Shown here: positions 26,390 through 38,584 of the stretch, piece after piece
Numbering within the stretch: position 1 is the first letter of the stretch
Layout: each line of letters opens with the position of its first letter
NCBI RefSeq assembly: GCF_040412425.1
Contig: NC_089749.1
Location: 19,432,662-19,496,661, forward strand
Direction: 5' to 3'
Source of the DNA: Macrobrachium rosenbergii
Lineage: Eukaryota; Arthropoda; Malacostraca; Decapoda; Palaemonidae
Length of the DNA: 64,000 bases
The notes under the pieces: model-generated
What the model was told of the DNA's origin: nothing
The model's database searches: none
What the model saw: only the letters and a program-made list of their open reading frames with translations
Translations under genes and position numbers: made by a program

Positions 26390-26945
26390 GGTTGATGTCG
26401 GGGATCCTTGTATTCCCAGGTAAATTACACCCGCAAACAATTACGTCTCGCCGATGTAGGAGTAATTACCGGTAGTTAGGGGAGGAGCTGAGACTCGCGA
26501 GAGCGTCTTGTCATTAATCTCACTAAAGCATCTCTCTCGTTCGCGTCGGGTTGTAATCATCCCTGGTTCCGGCCGATCATCGGGTTGTTCCTCCTCGCCC
26601 AAATTGTCACATTGGACGCGCCCTTCGTACAATTGCCTTCTGCTGCGCTCCTTCTTTTCCGGACGTCTCTGAAAATCCGGACGATTGCCGTCGACATCCT
26701 CGGTCTGGCGATTACTCCCCACCGATAGGTTATTGGTCAGCTCTTTGATTGATGGCTTTTGGTGGATGTGTTCTCGATGATATTTCTCTTTCTTTCTTCT
26801 TCTTCTTCTTCTTCTTCTTCTTCTTCTTCTTCTTCTTCTTCTTCTTCTTCCTTTTTTTTTAAATCCACGGTTTTACCGGTATCTTTGATTCGGCGATTTT
26901 CTCATCTGATTGGTTATTGGTCAGCTCGCCGATTGATGGAGCACA
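26390..26945. promoter_or_regulatory. Complex island with duplicated module, candidate enhancer
   Basis: GC-balanced complex sequence with TAATTA (26463-26468), CAATTAC (26438-26444) and several ATTGG (inverted CCAAT) words. A module of about 50 bp is present twice. Its core GGTTATTGGTCAGCTC is followed by three variable bases and then GATTGATGG (26728-26755 and 26912-26939). In the first copy the end reads TGATTGATGG, matching the known Exd/Pbx-Hox composite site. A (TTC)n tract at 26795-26851 lies between the copies. Function is inferred. Confidence 0.42.
26795..26851. repeat. (TTC)n microsatellite
   Basis: Trinucleotide tract of about 19 units, purine-pyrimidine strand asymmetric. Confidence 0.96.
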
Positions 26946-27374
26946 TCCGAGGGATTATTGGTATGAAGCCGGTTGATGATAGAAGTAACGCTTCTGGTGT
27001 TCGGATGTATATTTGTAGTTTTTTTTTTTTTTTTTTTTTGTTTGGGTTTGCGATGTTCTAATTTTTTTTCCAATTTGGTTTTCGTTTTCCATCAGAGATT
27101 CTGTTCAGTCGGTCAGTGGTTTATATCGTGCAGTTTCAAGGCAGGGAAGTTACTTTTTTTTTTTTTTATCTTGTGTAGTCTATTGTTGTTCCTTATAAAA
27201 TCTACCCGTCTGTAAATCTTGGCAGATATCACACCTTTAATGGAGTTGGAAGTTCCTGCTTATTTGCTTCTATAAATGACTATTTCGATCTGGTAAACAA
27301 TACCCTATGAACTGAACAAGGAAAGATAGATTAAATAAATGAAATGGATTCTGATGAAAATTGATGTGTGTGTA

Positions 27375-27379
<5 letters not shown>
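26946..27379. other. T-run-rich gene-free stretch
   Basis: Contains T runs near 27019-27038 and 27151-27166; otherwise nothing recognised. Confidence 0.5.
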
Positions 27380-27672
<293 letters not shown>

Positions 27673-28279
27673 GTATATATAGATTTGTGTGTGTGCGTAT
27701 GCATATGTATGTATATATATCCAAAGGTTTATATCCTCACGCCATGGAGTATTGTCCACAGACCTGAGGGGAATTTTCCACCGTGTAAAAATAAATCTTC
27801 CATTATATGGATAACCGGCATCTTACACCTAATACGATCTGGTTTTACTATGTAAATGTCCCCCTACCCCTTTGGCAAAGAATGAACTTAAATTTGTAAA
27901 TCCTCAGGCCTCAAAAGATTAATTATTTTGTAAATTTGTGTACATTTTGTATAAGTTTTGGAATGTAAGGTGTGAAGGTGTTTATAAAATATTCTTGGAC
28001 TTAGTAAACATTCCTTTAACATTCATCAAGATTTAACTTCTATGTTATTCATTCGCCGTAACCCAATTTTGTACGACCTTCAACATTACCAAAGTCGTTG
28101 CGACGCCTGACAGCATAAATAAAAGCAGTCAGATAAATCCGTCAAGGGCACTTGTTATGCATCAAGCTATATTTTGTCACTGGCAATTTGAATAACTCCG
28201 GTTATGTTAAAAATAGTGTTGTCCATTAAACACTCCATGTGGAGCATGTAAAACTATAAGCAAAGTTCATTTGAATACT
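27673..28279. other. Gene-free stretch
   Basis: Unique sequence; the segment at 27720-27960 looks like an interspersed repeat tail (T-rich, TTTGTAAAT words), but I cannot place it. Confidence 0.4.
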
Positions 28280-28517
28280 AAAAGATAAAAAAAGTTAAGT
28301 ATATCTTAGTTTAACCAGACCACTGAGCTGATTAACAGCTCTCCTAGGGCTGGCCCGTAGGATTAGATTTATTTTACGTGGCTAAAAACCAACTGGTTAC
28401 CTAGCAACGGGACGCACAGCTTATTGTGGAATCGAACCACATTATGACGAGAAATGAATTTCTATCACCAGAAATAAATTCCTCTAATTCTTTACTGGCC
28501 GGTCGGAACCAAAAGAT
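28280..28517 (-). mobile_element. SINE-A copy 5, head-truncated, with short target-site duplication
   Basis: Minus-strand SINE-A body from about 28293 to 28507. It stops in the CCGGTCGG segment, so the B-box and upstream tRNA-like head are missing. AAAAGAT at 28280-28286 recurs at 28511-28517, and the wider flanks resemble each other with one mismatch, a likely target-site duplication. Confidence 0.85.
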
Positions 28518-29832
28518 GAAGCGTTAATTCATCATTTTGTCCTTTTTTTTTCATTTTGGATATCATGGCAACAAGAAAACCTGGTTTTTGTGAAAAATCT
28601 GGTTTATGAAAAGGTAGCTGGGATGCGTAACTAAGACTTATAGAAAGGAGGGAGGGTGAGTTGACAATGGTTGACTATAGTTCCTAATGTCTTGAATATT
28701 AATTCACGCATTTCCTCTTTCATGTACCGAAAAAAGAGATACTTCAGTCTGGAAAAAACATTTACATTTTATGCAAAAGTGACCTCTCGAAGTCAGCAAA
28801 CGAACAGGAAACATTTAGAGGGCATTTGTACCATTTAATATATCAGGTTTATAGATTATTTTATAACAAGGAATGAAACCATTTTCTTGGACCTGTTATT
28901 TCTTTCACGGAACCATTTATCCGTAAAATGATCTCATATGCCATGAAACTCTGGGTATGTTCATAGTTATATCCATAGCATGGGATTAGATTATCTTATT
29001 TTCTATCTTTCTTTCTTTAAAACTTTAGCGAAAACCCTTATGGACAGAGTCAACAGACTGCAAACCCGAGAGGGCTCCAATGGGAAATCAGTCTGCAGAA
29101 AGAAAGACAATTATAGGAAAAAGATGATGAATAAATAAATGTGAGGGAATCCAAAATAAAACCGATATACCGGAAATTCAGGAGATGTCAGCAAAGAGCA
29201 GAAACGAATTTGTTGCTCGCTTAAATATCTGAAGATCAGAAGCATCCACAACTGCACTAGACAAACTATTCTACATTTTAGTTGTAGCCAAAATAAGACT
29301 ATTAAGCTGGGTAGTATAAAATTTCATGGTAGAAATCGAGGAAAAACATCTAGACCAGGTTAATGAGAGTGCAGAGGATGTTTGTCATAATACATTCCTG
29401 GGGTTAATATTAATTTCATTTTAACCAACGCATCATATGAAAGTAACTTATTGTTTTCCTCTGTAAACGTGAGATTAAATGCCGAACAACGAACATTATA
29501 AATTTCACAAGGCACTTGAAAGCGTCCAATCAGGCCTTATTATATGACCAAAATGAGAAATATTGATCTGATATACAAAGCTAGTTTTCTTTTTATTAAA
29601 ATTTGTATTTTTTTTTTTTTTGTCTGGTGGATCTCCAAAGGTTACTCGCTATCGCTATTTATGTAGCTATCAGTAGTAGAGGTCTCTTTTTGCCTATAAA
29701 TATATCTCATTATGGTTGATTTTCAATTCTCGACTCTCAGTTAAACACTAGACTCGCTGGTGATGTATGAAATGCTTTTCTTTGTATCTTTTGCTGGATC
29801 GCTTGTATCACTACCTTGATTGTTGGCTTTTT

Positions 29833-29835
<3 letters not shown>
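28518..29835. other. Gene-free stretch, part possibly an old interspersed repeat
   Basis: 29030-29560 contains GAGAGGGCTCCAATGGGAAA-like and AAATATCTGAAGATCAGAAG-like words. They remind me of dispersed repeats in decapod sequence, but I cannot verify this and see no second copy here. The rest is unique AT-rich DNA. Confidence 0.35.
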
Positions 29836-29885
<50 letters not shown>

Positions 29886-29945
29886 ATGCACACACACTCA
29901 TGTTGTTGGTTTCTCTCCATAACCATTGAATTTCTCTCTCTCTCT

Positions 29946-30002
<57 letters not shown>

Positions 30003-30033
30003 TTTACATTGTTGGTTCTCTCCATAACAAATG

Positions 30034-30084
<51 letters not shown>

Positions 30085-30113
30085 TTTACATTGGATTCTC
30101 TCCATAACAAATG

Positions 30114-30178
<65 letters not shown>
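29836..30178. repeat. CT-coupled minisatellite (three spacer copies)
   Basis: Four CT tracts (29836-29884, 29934-29999, 30033-30076, 30117-30178) are separated by three related spacers. All spacers contain a version of TTCTCTCCATAAC followed by AATGA or ATTGAA, and most contain ACATT near a short CA run. The array clearly arose by tandem duplication of spacer plus CT tract. The long SLSL/ERER frames are artefacts. Confidence 0.88.
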
Positions 30179-30181
<3 letters not shown>

Positions 30182-31118
30182 GATGGCGACACTTATCATT
30201 GCCTTAAAAGCTAGTGTGGTCTCCTTACCAGAAATAAGAGGCATTGCGTGTATATGCGGTTTGTACAGTCCAGGGGCTGTTTGGGATTGCATCAGAGTTT
30301 ATCAGGTGATAACGAGGTGTCTTAATGGTATAGCATGCGGTTTGTTTGGCCATCTTTTTTAGGCTTGACCTGCAGTCATGTATTTAATGGAAGCAACATA
30401 CAGTATATGGGTTCTAAGGCATTATTTTTGTCGGGTGTTGTATATATATATTTATTTTTGGTAATGACATTGTGTTTTCACATACTTCAGCGTTGTCAGG
30501 TAATTTTTTGCTCTTTGTTTTTAATGTGTTCTGGCAGTGCTGTTATTGTTTTTTTTTTCACCCTTGGTTTTTCCTTATCTATCTTCTATTTTATGGACCT
30601 AGAAATCAGTAGTTTGTAATCTTCGTGCATCGTCGATGGCTTTACTGCAGGTGTCGGACATATGAGTTGGCTTTTACGGGGCTTGTTAGATTGTGGAATA
30701 ATATTTTTAGATGTTGTGTTAGATGCCAGTGTACACACACACACACATATCTATATATCTATAATATATGTAAATGTATGAATATATATTATATATATAC
30801 ATACACCTAATTCTTAACACTGTAATGTACACACAAACTTGCTGACCAGCTCTCCACATTATTATTCATATCATTCTTCTATTCGAACGTTGCACCACAT
30901 TGATGATAAAGAGATTTTAGGTTTATGAATATTTAAATCCTTACTGGTATTATGAATAAGATTTATCAACGATAAATTTTGATTATGATTACGATACTTT
31001 TGAAGCGTTTTTCGCTTATTTGCCTGTTGTGGACCCGTAGTTCTCTAGGATTTGTTCGTCGGGAGACTCCCAGAGTCTGTCAGTGCAGTCTTCTTCTGAT
31101 GTTAAGATACTATTCGTT

Positions 31119-31121
<3 letters not shown>
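30179..31121. other. Gene-free stretch
   Basis: Mixed T-rich sequence. The plus frames at 30111-30362 and 30335-30619 start in or beside the CT tract and show no recognisable domain. Confidence 0.45.
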
Positions 31122-31217
<96 letters not shown>

Positions 31218-31303
31218 CTTCATATATAAATATATGTACGTATGTATGTATGTTATATATGTGTATGTATGTATGTATGTATGTATATATGTATATATTT
31301 ATG
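31122..31303. repeat. (TA)n-(CA)n-(TA)n-(TATG)n compound microsatellite
   Basis: TA to 31175, CA at 31180-31199, TA to about 31217, then degenerate GTAT/ATGT tetranucleotides. Confidence 0.94.
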
Positions 31304-32800
31304 GATGTATGTATGCATATACATGTACAGTATATACATATATATATATATATATATATAATGTGTCAGTGTGTAAGCATTTATGAATGTATGTAGTTAT
31401 GTATGTATGTATATACGCAAAATCTTCGTTGTAGTTCCGTTTTATGAGATCAGATGAGTCATTCATCCCTCTAAGAATAAAGTTTAAATAGTGATATTTA
31501 AAAAAATCGTCATAAAAAAATCGACACGTATAGACCATACTATGTGTATATTGACATTCATAAATCATGTATTATGTCTAATTGAGGTTATACAGTTTCT
31601 CTGCTTATTCATTACTTATTTCAGCATTTATTTATCCATGTATGTATTCATTTTCTTCGGTGATTATTTCAACCAATGATTTTCAATTATTTGTTTTTGT
31701 GATATTTCACAAAGTGACACTGTACTTGTTATTATTGTTAATAATATCAGTACCAATAATACATTCATCTAACTTCGCGTACTGTCATGCGCTCTGAAAC
31801 GAGAAAAGAAACTGTCAGTAATTCTTGTCGTCCAGATAGATTAAAGTGGAGGAATAAGGGCTTTGGAGAACCTTTGCAGCTGTCATTATCAATCTGATCG
31901 ATAATGGGAGATTATTAGACCTGAGTATGAGCCCGTAAGACCTCTATAAAGATTTCGATATAGGTAGACGCGGGTATTATTGTAGTTTTCTGAGGTAGTA
32001 ATAAGAATAATAATAATGATAATTTCTTTCCGATCGTCTTGGTGGGTTGGTATCTGCTGTCAGGATCCCGGATGCAACCTGCCTCATGAAGATCTGACCC
32101 TCCGCTAATAGTAATATTATTATTAGTATTATTGTTATTAGTATTATCATTATTGCGTTCATGCATGCGGATATCATGCAGGTAAATGCTTCAATCAGTT
32201 TAAAATGATAGTTATTGCCCTGATTCACGTTTCTGGAGATATACGAATAAGTGCGCAAATCAAGTCCAAACAGCAGCATTGTATTGAGATACATTATGGG
32301 AAAGATGCTCTTGTCATATTAGCACGGACCGAGAACACGTTGTTATTGTTGAAAAAGGGGCTCACTTACTCGGAGATAATTGCTTGGGATTACTTTTGAC
32401 TTGCCCTGCAAGCGAGGTTTGTCAAGATGATGAGGCTGGTTGAGTTCTGATCTTTTTTTTCCTGACATTTTATCTTTTTTTTTTTTTTTTTTTTTGAAAG
32501 TCAGTTGCGTTACCTACCATCAGGTGCGAAGGTTCTAATTACTCGCCCAGACTCAAGTATCAATACGATATTTATTTAGTATTAAGTTTTGTATACTTTA
32601 ACAGACCTTTTTCTTATATACCTCTCCTAATCCGTTTTATCTCCGAAAGGGTAGGGGGTTGTATTCGGCACCCCCTTCCCTTCCTCCTCCTCCTCCCCCC
32701 ACCCCCACCGCGGCCCCTGACTCTGGTCCGATCGTTGCGTGAAGATTACTGTGATGCTACCACAAGATAAACACAATATCTAAAATTCAATTTGCAATTT
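31304..32800. other. Gene-free stretch
   Basis: Mixed AT-rich DNA with ATA/TTA words near 32000-32020 and 32105-32155 and T runs near 32473. No gene recognised. Confidence 0.45.
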
Positions 32801-32824
32801 GTGAAATTATAGAGATTTTTCATA

Positions 32825-33145
32825 GATGATTAGAGCTCGCCGCGCTTCAAGAGAGATATGTAGCAATGAGAATTATACGCCGCCGCGGCTAGATGTGGCA
32901 ACAACGCCGGAGAAGCCGTGACCCCTCCTCCCTAGTCCCTAGTCCCTATTTACCTGCCTACCTACCTACAGCCGTACCGGGGCTAGCTCGGTCCAAAATA
33001 ATAATAACATAATGATTGCCCTAGCCCTGGCCAACGCGTCCGATTCCCCACCTCCGTGTCTGCCGCGTTGCATGGGCCACTTTTTGGCCGGCCCCTTCCG
33101 GAGGAGGAATGCTTCGCCAAGTGACCTGACTTCTGTAGGGTTCCT
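32825..33145. promoter_or_regulatory. GC-rich complex island
   Basis: Locally GC-rich and CpG-bearing (GCCGCGC, CGCCGCCGCGGC, CAACGCCGGAG) in an AT-rich context. There is a short CCCTAGT repeat (about 32931-32948) and a CTAC repeat (32958-32969). The overlapping minus frames of 63 and 98 residues have no recognised domain. It could be a regulatory island or a short first exon/5' UTR; I cannot decide. Confidence 0.3.
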
Positions 33146-33198
33146 CTCCCCCCCCACCCCCCTCGCCTTATGAATGGGGGTGGGTGGGTGGGTGGGGG
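33146..33198. other. C-tract / G-tract inverted pair
   Basis: A C run with one A (33146-33162) is followed after 13 bases by GGGGGTGGGTGGGTGGG-type sequence (33176-33198). The two can pair as a hairpin, and the G side fits a G-quadruplex pattern. Confidence 0.75.
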
Positions 33199-33488
33199 AG
33201 CACCTAGGGCAACCGCAAGCATCATTGACATGGAAGATTTCGGGACTCGTAAATGCCTATAATCGGAAGCCGCCGTCATTTAAACACCATTTGTCATCTT
33301 GTACCCCTTCGCGTTGCAACGCTGTGTAATTTCTGATCATTATCAGTGATTTTGGGAATCAAAATAATTGTTATTTGGAGTACAGTGGTAATTTATTGGC
33401 CCCTCGAAGGGCTCCATATGAAAAACACGATTGGGCTTAATCCCTACGAGTCTTGCGACTTCAGCAACTGAGTCCCCTCCCCACCCCC

Positions 33489-33490
<2 letters not shown>

Positions 33491-33542
<52 letters not shown>
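33491..33542. repeat. (CT)n microsatellite
   Basis: Perfect CT tract. Confidence 0.97.
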
Positions 33543-33544
<2 letters not shown>

Positions 33545-33759
33545 TTTCAGCTACTCCCCCCCTCCTCTACCAACACCACCCACCTACTCTCTTTTCTCCC
33601 TCTTTGTTTATGAGACCTTGTATGCTCACAGAAAACGACGTGCTGGTGTCATTAAAATAATTTTCTGAACAATTTTCCCTACTGGGCGTCTTCTTAGACG
33701 CTTCCTCGTTGGGTTGTTAGTTTGTGGACGCGGTTGTGGCTTCCAGATTCCAGAATACG

Positions 33760-33760
<1 letters not shown>

Positions 33761-33802
<42 letters not shown>
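33761..33802. repeat. (CA)n microsatellite
   Basis: Perfect CA tract of 21 units. Confidence 0.97.
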
Positions 33803-33804
<2 letters not shown>

Positions 33805-34244
33805 CCACGCGAGGCGACAAAAATTATTATGGTCATGTCGGTGGCTAAAATTATTATTATTATTATTTCATAATTTTTTTTGTCTTAGTGGATATTAAAT
33901 TCTGTTTACACCACCAGTATTGATTTTTGTCCAACGCAAAATTATTTTTTTATTTTATATTAAAATCTCGATTGCTATTTAGTCGTATCCGCGTCGCCAA
34001 AAGTTTCTAATTTTTTCCCCGTACTTTTTCTCTGGATAGGGGGTCGAAATAATTCTATACTCTTTACGCATTTTTCCCTCCTTGCTGTTGTGTCTCGTTC
34101 AGAAGACAAACTGATGACTGTCATGTGTTTGTTATGTTGATTTCAGTTCGTCAGATATTTTTGTATATATGATTTGTTGGTGGCTCTTTCATCTCGTGTG
34201 AATCTCCAGGGATGCTTATTACGTTTCTTTTATATAGCGATCTC

Positions 34245-34248
<4 letters not shown>

Positions 34249-34327
<79 letters not shown>
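34249..34327. repeat. (TTA)n microsatellite
   Basis: Perfect TTA/ATT trinucleotide tract of about 26 units giving poly-Ile frames on both strands. Confidence 0.97.
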
Positions 34328-34375
34328 CTTCTTCCGGATCATGTCAAGATTAGCGAACCCCCTCGCCCCCCAAGG

Positions 34376-34440
34376 GGCTAGTACTAAATACGGCGAAACA
34401 GTGTAGATGAATCACTGTTTCGCCGTGTTTAGTACTAGCC
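34376..34440. repeat. 28-bp-stem hairpin
   Basis: Left arm 34376-34403 and right arm 34413-34440 are complementary over 28 positions, with one mismatch that would be a G-U pair in RNA. The loop is nine bases. The arm begins GGCTAGTACTAAATACGG. It lies about 50 bp after the TTA microsatellite. No repeat family is recognised. Confidence 0.92.
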
Positions 34441-36270
34441 TTCATGTGGAATTGGAGTTGGGACCGGAAAGGGTTGACCATTCTTTACATGGGGATCATT
34501 GGGTTCACTGTTCTTGACATGATCCCTTCTTCCTCTTATTGTTATCAGTCCATATGCTGAAAATTCTTATGTCTGTAAGCACTAGAAAAAAAAATTAACC
34601 TCAAGTTATGTCCGCCAATTTTGAAAGAATACTGTATTTTTAATGAAGAAACATTGGGAAAAATTGTCTTCCATCCGGACGATTTAATTTATAGGTTGCG
34701 CTAAATGTAACGTTAACTTTTATCCTGTTTACCGACATATTTTATGTTTTGTGTTGCTAAAATTTTTCCCTGTACGAGGGGCTAATTGCCTGTTTTAAAT
34801 CGTATAACGAAATCATTGTAGGATCGCATAAAAATATAATGCAAAAGACAGGAACCATGAATTTTCACAATCGTTGTTTCTGTTGGTCTGAAGAGTGTGG
34901 AGGTCCACAGAGTTCCTCTTCTACCCTTCAAACCTCACCACATTTGCTTGCCTTCCAAGGACAAGGGGCTCGTGCTGTCATAAGCCACCCCATCTTCACT
35001 TTCGTAAGTGCGTCTTGCTATCACAATCTTCATGAAATATGAGAAATCAGACAGAAAGAAATCACTAAAATAAGAGATATCAGTTAGAAAATAACCAGGT
35101 AAATGTGAGAAACTGAAATAATCCAATTAAACTGAAGTATGAAACAGGGTATGGAAGCCAGCAGGTTGAATGGTAGTTGTCGGAGAAAAAGACGAAAAAT
35201 AATTAAAACAATGCATTATAAGGCGTTTAGATAAACAGCGAAAATAAGAGAGATTAAAATCTTTAAACAAATTAATAGTTGGTGTGAAAACTGATTAAAA
35301 TTCAGCCTAATCATTTTAAGCAAGAAAAACTGAGTAGCAAGCAACTGAGTGAAATAAAGGAGGAACAAAACAAAGAAAAATCAAGTGCATGAGAGAATAA
35401 AATAATAAAAATTTACCGAACGAAGACGAGGAGGATGATAGAACAACCAACTGGATGGAAAGGCAAGAAAATCCATGGTAATAAACTACATATGAATTTG
35501 AATAAAAATGAACCAGTTGATTGGAGATATGGAAAATATAAGTTCAGTCTCTCCCAGAGAATTGATCGAACCGATATGCTCTTCCCTAATCCATTAGTTT
35601 TATAAAATATGAAATTTTGATATTAGCTTACCGGTCAAGCCAGAACATCTCATATTTTTTTTACAGCCCAGGTCGAATCATGTGGGTTACTCATTTTTGT
35701 ATTTTTTTTTTTTTTTGAACTTTGACCATAAATTTTTCGTGTTATTTCTTCTCAGTCTTTTGAATAATTCAGTGTAGTTTGCATCCGATAGTTAACAAAG
35801 TAGGTTAAATACTCATTCATTGTCATGTTCCGTTGGCTCTCGGACTTTGTTTTGACTCATTTCAGTTCCATCAGGCCGGTGTTTTAAAACGCACTCCAAT
35901 TATCTCCGTTGGTTCTTCATCATTCCAGTGGCCAAATCTGTGTGTTTTTATACCTTGATATTTTACGGTAGTGGTTCACAACCTATGTTATTCTTCGCTG
36001 TGACATAAGGATAATAATGTACAAGTATTGCATGGTGTTTCTGAGTCATCCCCAGATAAGACGTTCAACGGTAGTGCCGGATTTCCTGATGCTTAGGCGG
36101 AACGTGGAACGTGTCTGTTCCTACAGTCTGTAGACGTTACAGTTAACGGACAAATCCCTTTTGAAACCTAAGCATTGTTTAACGGACTTTCATTCATCTG
36201 TATTCTGATATTTGAAATACAATTTAACGCATATATTTCGAAGGCTAAGAAACAAGCACACTTCAGCAAC
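34441..36270. other. Gene-free stretch, partly purine-biased
   Basis: 35040-35560 is A/G-rich on the plus strand; the remainder is ordinary AT-rich DNA. No gene, tRNA motif or transposon end recognised. Confidence 0.5.
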
Positions 36271-36274
36271 TGAA

Positions 36275-36560
36275 TCAGGGTATATTTATATATATATAAA
36301 AAAAAATTATGAAATTTTTATCACACTGTGATTTATACACATTCATGAAACTACAAATGTCGTTTAATATCCAATTCACGCTATTTCGGGAATATCCCTG
36401 ATGGGGAATTATCACCAAAGGGGAATTTTTAAGTGATAAATGGATCGGTATTGCCGGGTCTCGATCCCTTGACACAGTACCTTCCAACAACTCCAGTCAA
36501 CGGTCAAACCACTGAGCCACCAAGAGAGTTATAAGTTAATGTCGAATCTGCCGTACGTAT
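36275..36560 (-). mobile_element. SINE-B copy 1 (minus)
   Basis: Minus-strand element: tRNA-like words TGGCTCAGTGGT (complement at about 36512-36523) and GGGATCGAGACCCGG (complement at about 36458-36472) serve as A- and B-box-like motifs. The body ends in ATGAAATTTT and a short TA-rich tail at the left. It forms the left arm of the foldback with SINE-B copy 2. A 71-residue open frame runs through the body. Confidence 0.75.
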
Positions 36561-36883
36561 TTACCCATCGAGAGCGGGGCAATTGTACTTAGCCTCAGCA
36601 TTAACCCACCTCCACCATGATAGCTCATTGGTATGTTTGGAACACCCACTCTCGATGTGTAAATAATTACGGCAGATTCGGCATTAACTTATACCTCTCT
36701 TGGTGGCTCAGTGGTCTGACCATCAACTGGAGTCGCTGGAAGGTACTGTGTCGAGGGATCAAGACCCGGCAGTACCGATCCATTTATCACTTAAAATTTC
36801 TCCTTCGGTGATAATTCCCTATCGGGGATATTTCCGAAGTAGCGTGAATTGGTTATTAAACGACATGTGTAGTTTCATGAATG

Positions 36884-36888
<5 letters not shown>
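36334..36888. repeat. Large foldback: inverted repeats of about 245 bp
   Basis: Left arm 36334-36578 and right arm 36646-36888 are inverted copies with scattered mismatches, around a loop of about 67 bp. Matching landmarks include ATCGAGAG (36567) with CTCTCGAT (36649) and AACGACATGTGTAG-like (about 36859) with the complement near 36355. Arms include both the SINE-B bodies and about 45 bp beyond their tRNA heads, so the inversion extends past the SINE itself. Confidence 0.88.

Positions 36889-36966
<78 letters not shown>
36690..36966 (+). mobile_element. SINE-B copy 2 (plus) ending in (TA)n
   Basis: TGGCTCAGTGGT at about 36704-36715 and GGGATCAAGACCCGG at about 36756-36770 mark the tRNA-derived head. 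The body runs to ATGAATGTATAT and then a TA tract (36891-36966). Compared with copy 1, the tail TCACACTG segment is replaced by the TA tract. Confidence 0.78.
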
Positions 36967-36970
<4 letters not shown>

Positions 36971-37057
36971 GTGTTGGTGTTGGTGAGTGTGTTTAAGTAA
37001 TGCAAGACAGGCAAAGCAGTCATAGTACATTCATGCCAATATATATGCTTGCTTACG

Positions 37058-37059
<2 letters not shown>

Positions 37060-37090
<31 letters not shown>
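37060..37090. repeat. (CA)n microsatellite
   Basis: Perfect CA tract. Confidence 0.96.
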
Positions 37091-37860
<770 letters not shown>

Positions 37861-37982
37861 ATGTATGTATTTATATCAATATGTATTATATATATGAGTA
37901 TATGTATATGTATGAATGCATCTCAGTTTAAAAACAGTAGTGGTGATAAGACCATTAACCTCGTCTACCGGAGGCTTGATCA

Positions 37983-38002
37983 GAAGGAAGGAAGGAAGGA
38001 AA
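37983..38002. repeat. Short (GGAA)n
   Basis: Four to five GAAGGAAG-type units. Confidence 0.8.
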
Positions 38003-38580
38003 CGTTAAATGGAACAGAATAAACTAGAATGGAGTTTGACCCCAAAGGAAGATAGGAAATTAGAAATTGCGAGAAACAGTAAAAACAGTAAGAAGGACCC
38101 CAGTCTGACCCTCATGGTACAAAGGCAGTGGCATAACCTAAGTATAGAGAACCTTTATTATATGGTCTCCTTCCAGATGTAAGGCTGCCTAATTTGTTTC
38201 CTGAGATAACCCGGCAGCCACAGCTGGCACCTACGGTGCTCCCAGTAAGTAACAAAGTGATGCCGATTTGTAACAGAGGGTGCTGAGCGCCACTAAAGTA
38301 CCCAGTCAGTAAGCTTTCTTTTAAGGATATCGATTGTAAAATCGTAGCTGAATGATAACCATTGTTGTCTTTCGAATGTTTAATGTATTTTACTAGACGT
38401 CACATAAAGGTGTTTATTTGTGTGTATGTTTGCTCACATTTCATGTTTGCAACAAATCTGATTCATGAAAAGAAGCATTGCGACTCGCCTGAATCAGTCG
38501 TAGCATTTCTGTTTTAGAGGCATGAAGTGGGTGGACTAACGATTTGTACAATTTACTCTGTTGCACTTTGTATCTCTGTC
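38003..38580. other. Gene-free stretch
   Basis: Mixed unique sequence, possibly an old repeat; nothing recognised. Confidence 0.45.
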
Positions 38581-38584
38581 GTCG

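Noticed and set aside
26441..26722. 93-residue minus-strand charged frame as an exon
   Set aside because: It lies in the candidate enhancer island; Arg/Glu richness could suggest an exon, but no domain or splice boundary stood out. RNA-seq would decide.
29836..30178. CRISPR-like array of repeats and spacers
   Set aside because: The regularly spaced units are CT microsatellites with related spacers; this is eukaryotic DNA and the 'spacers' are homologous to each other.
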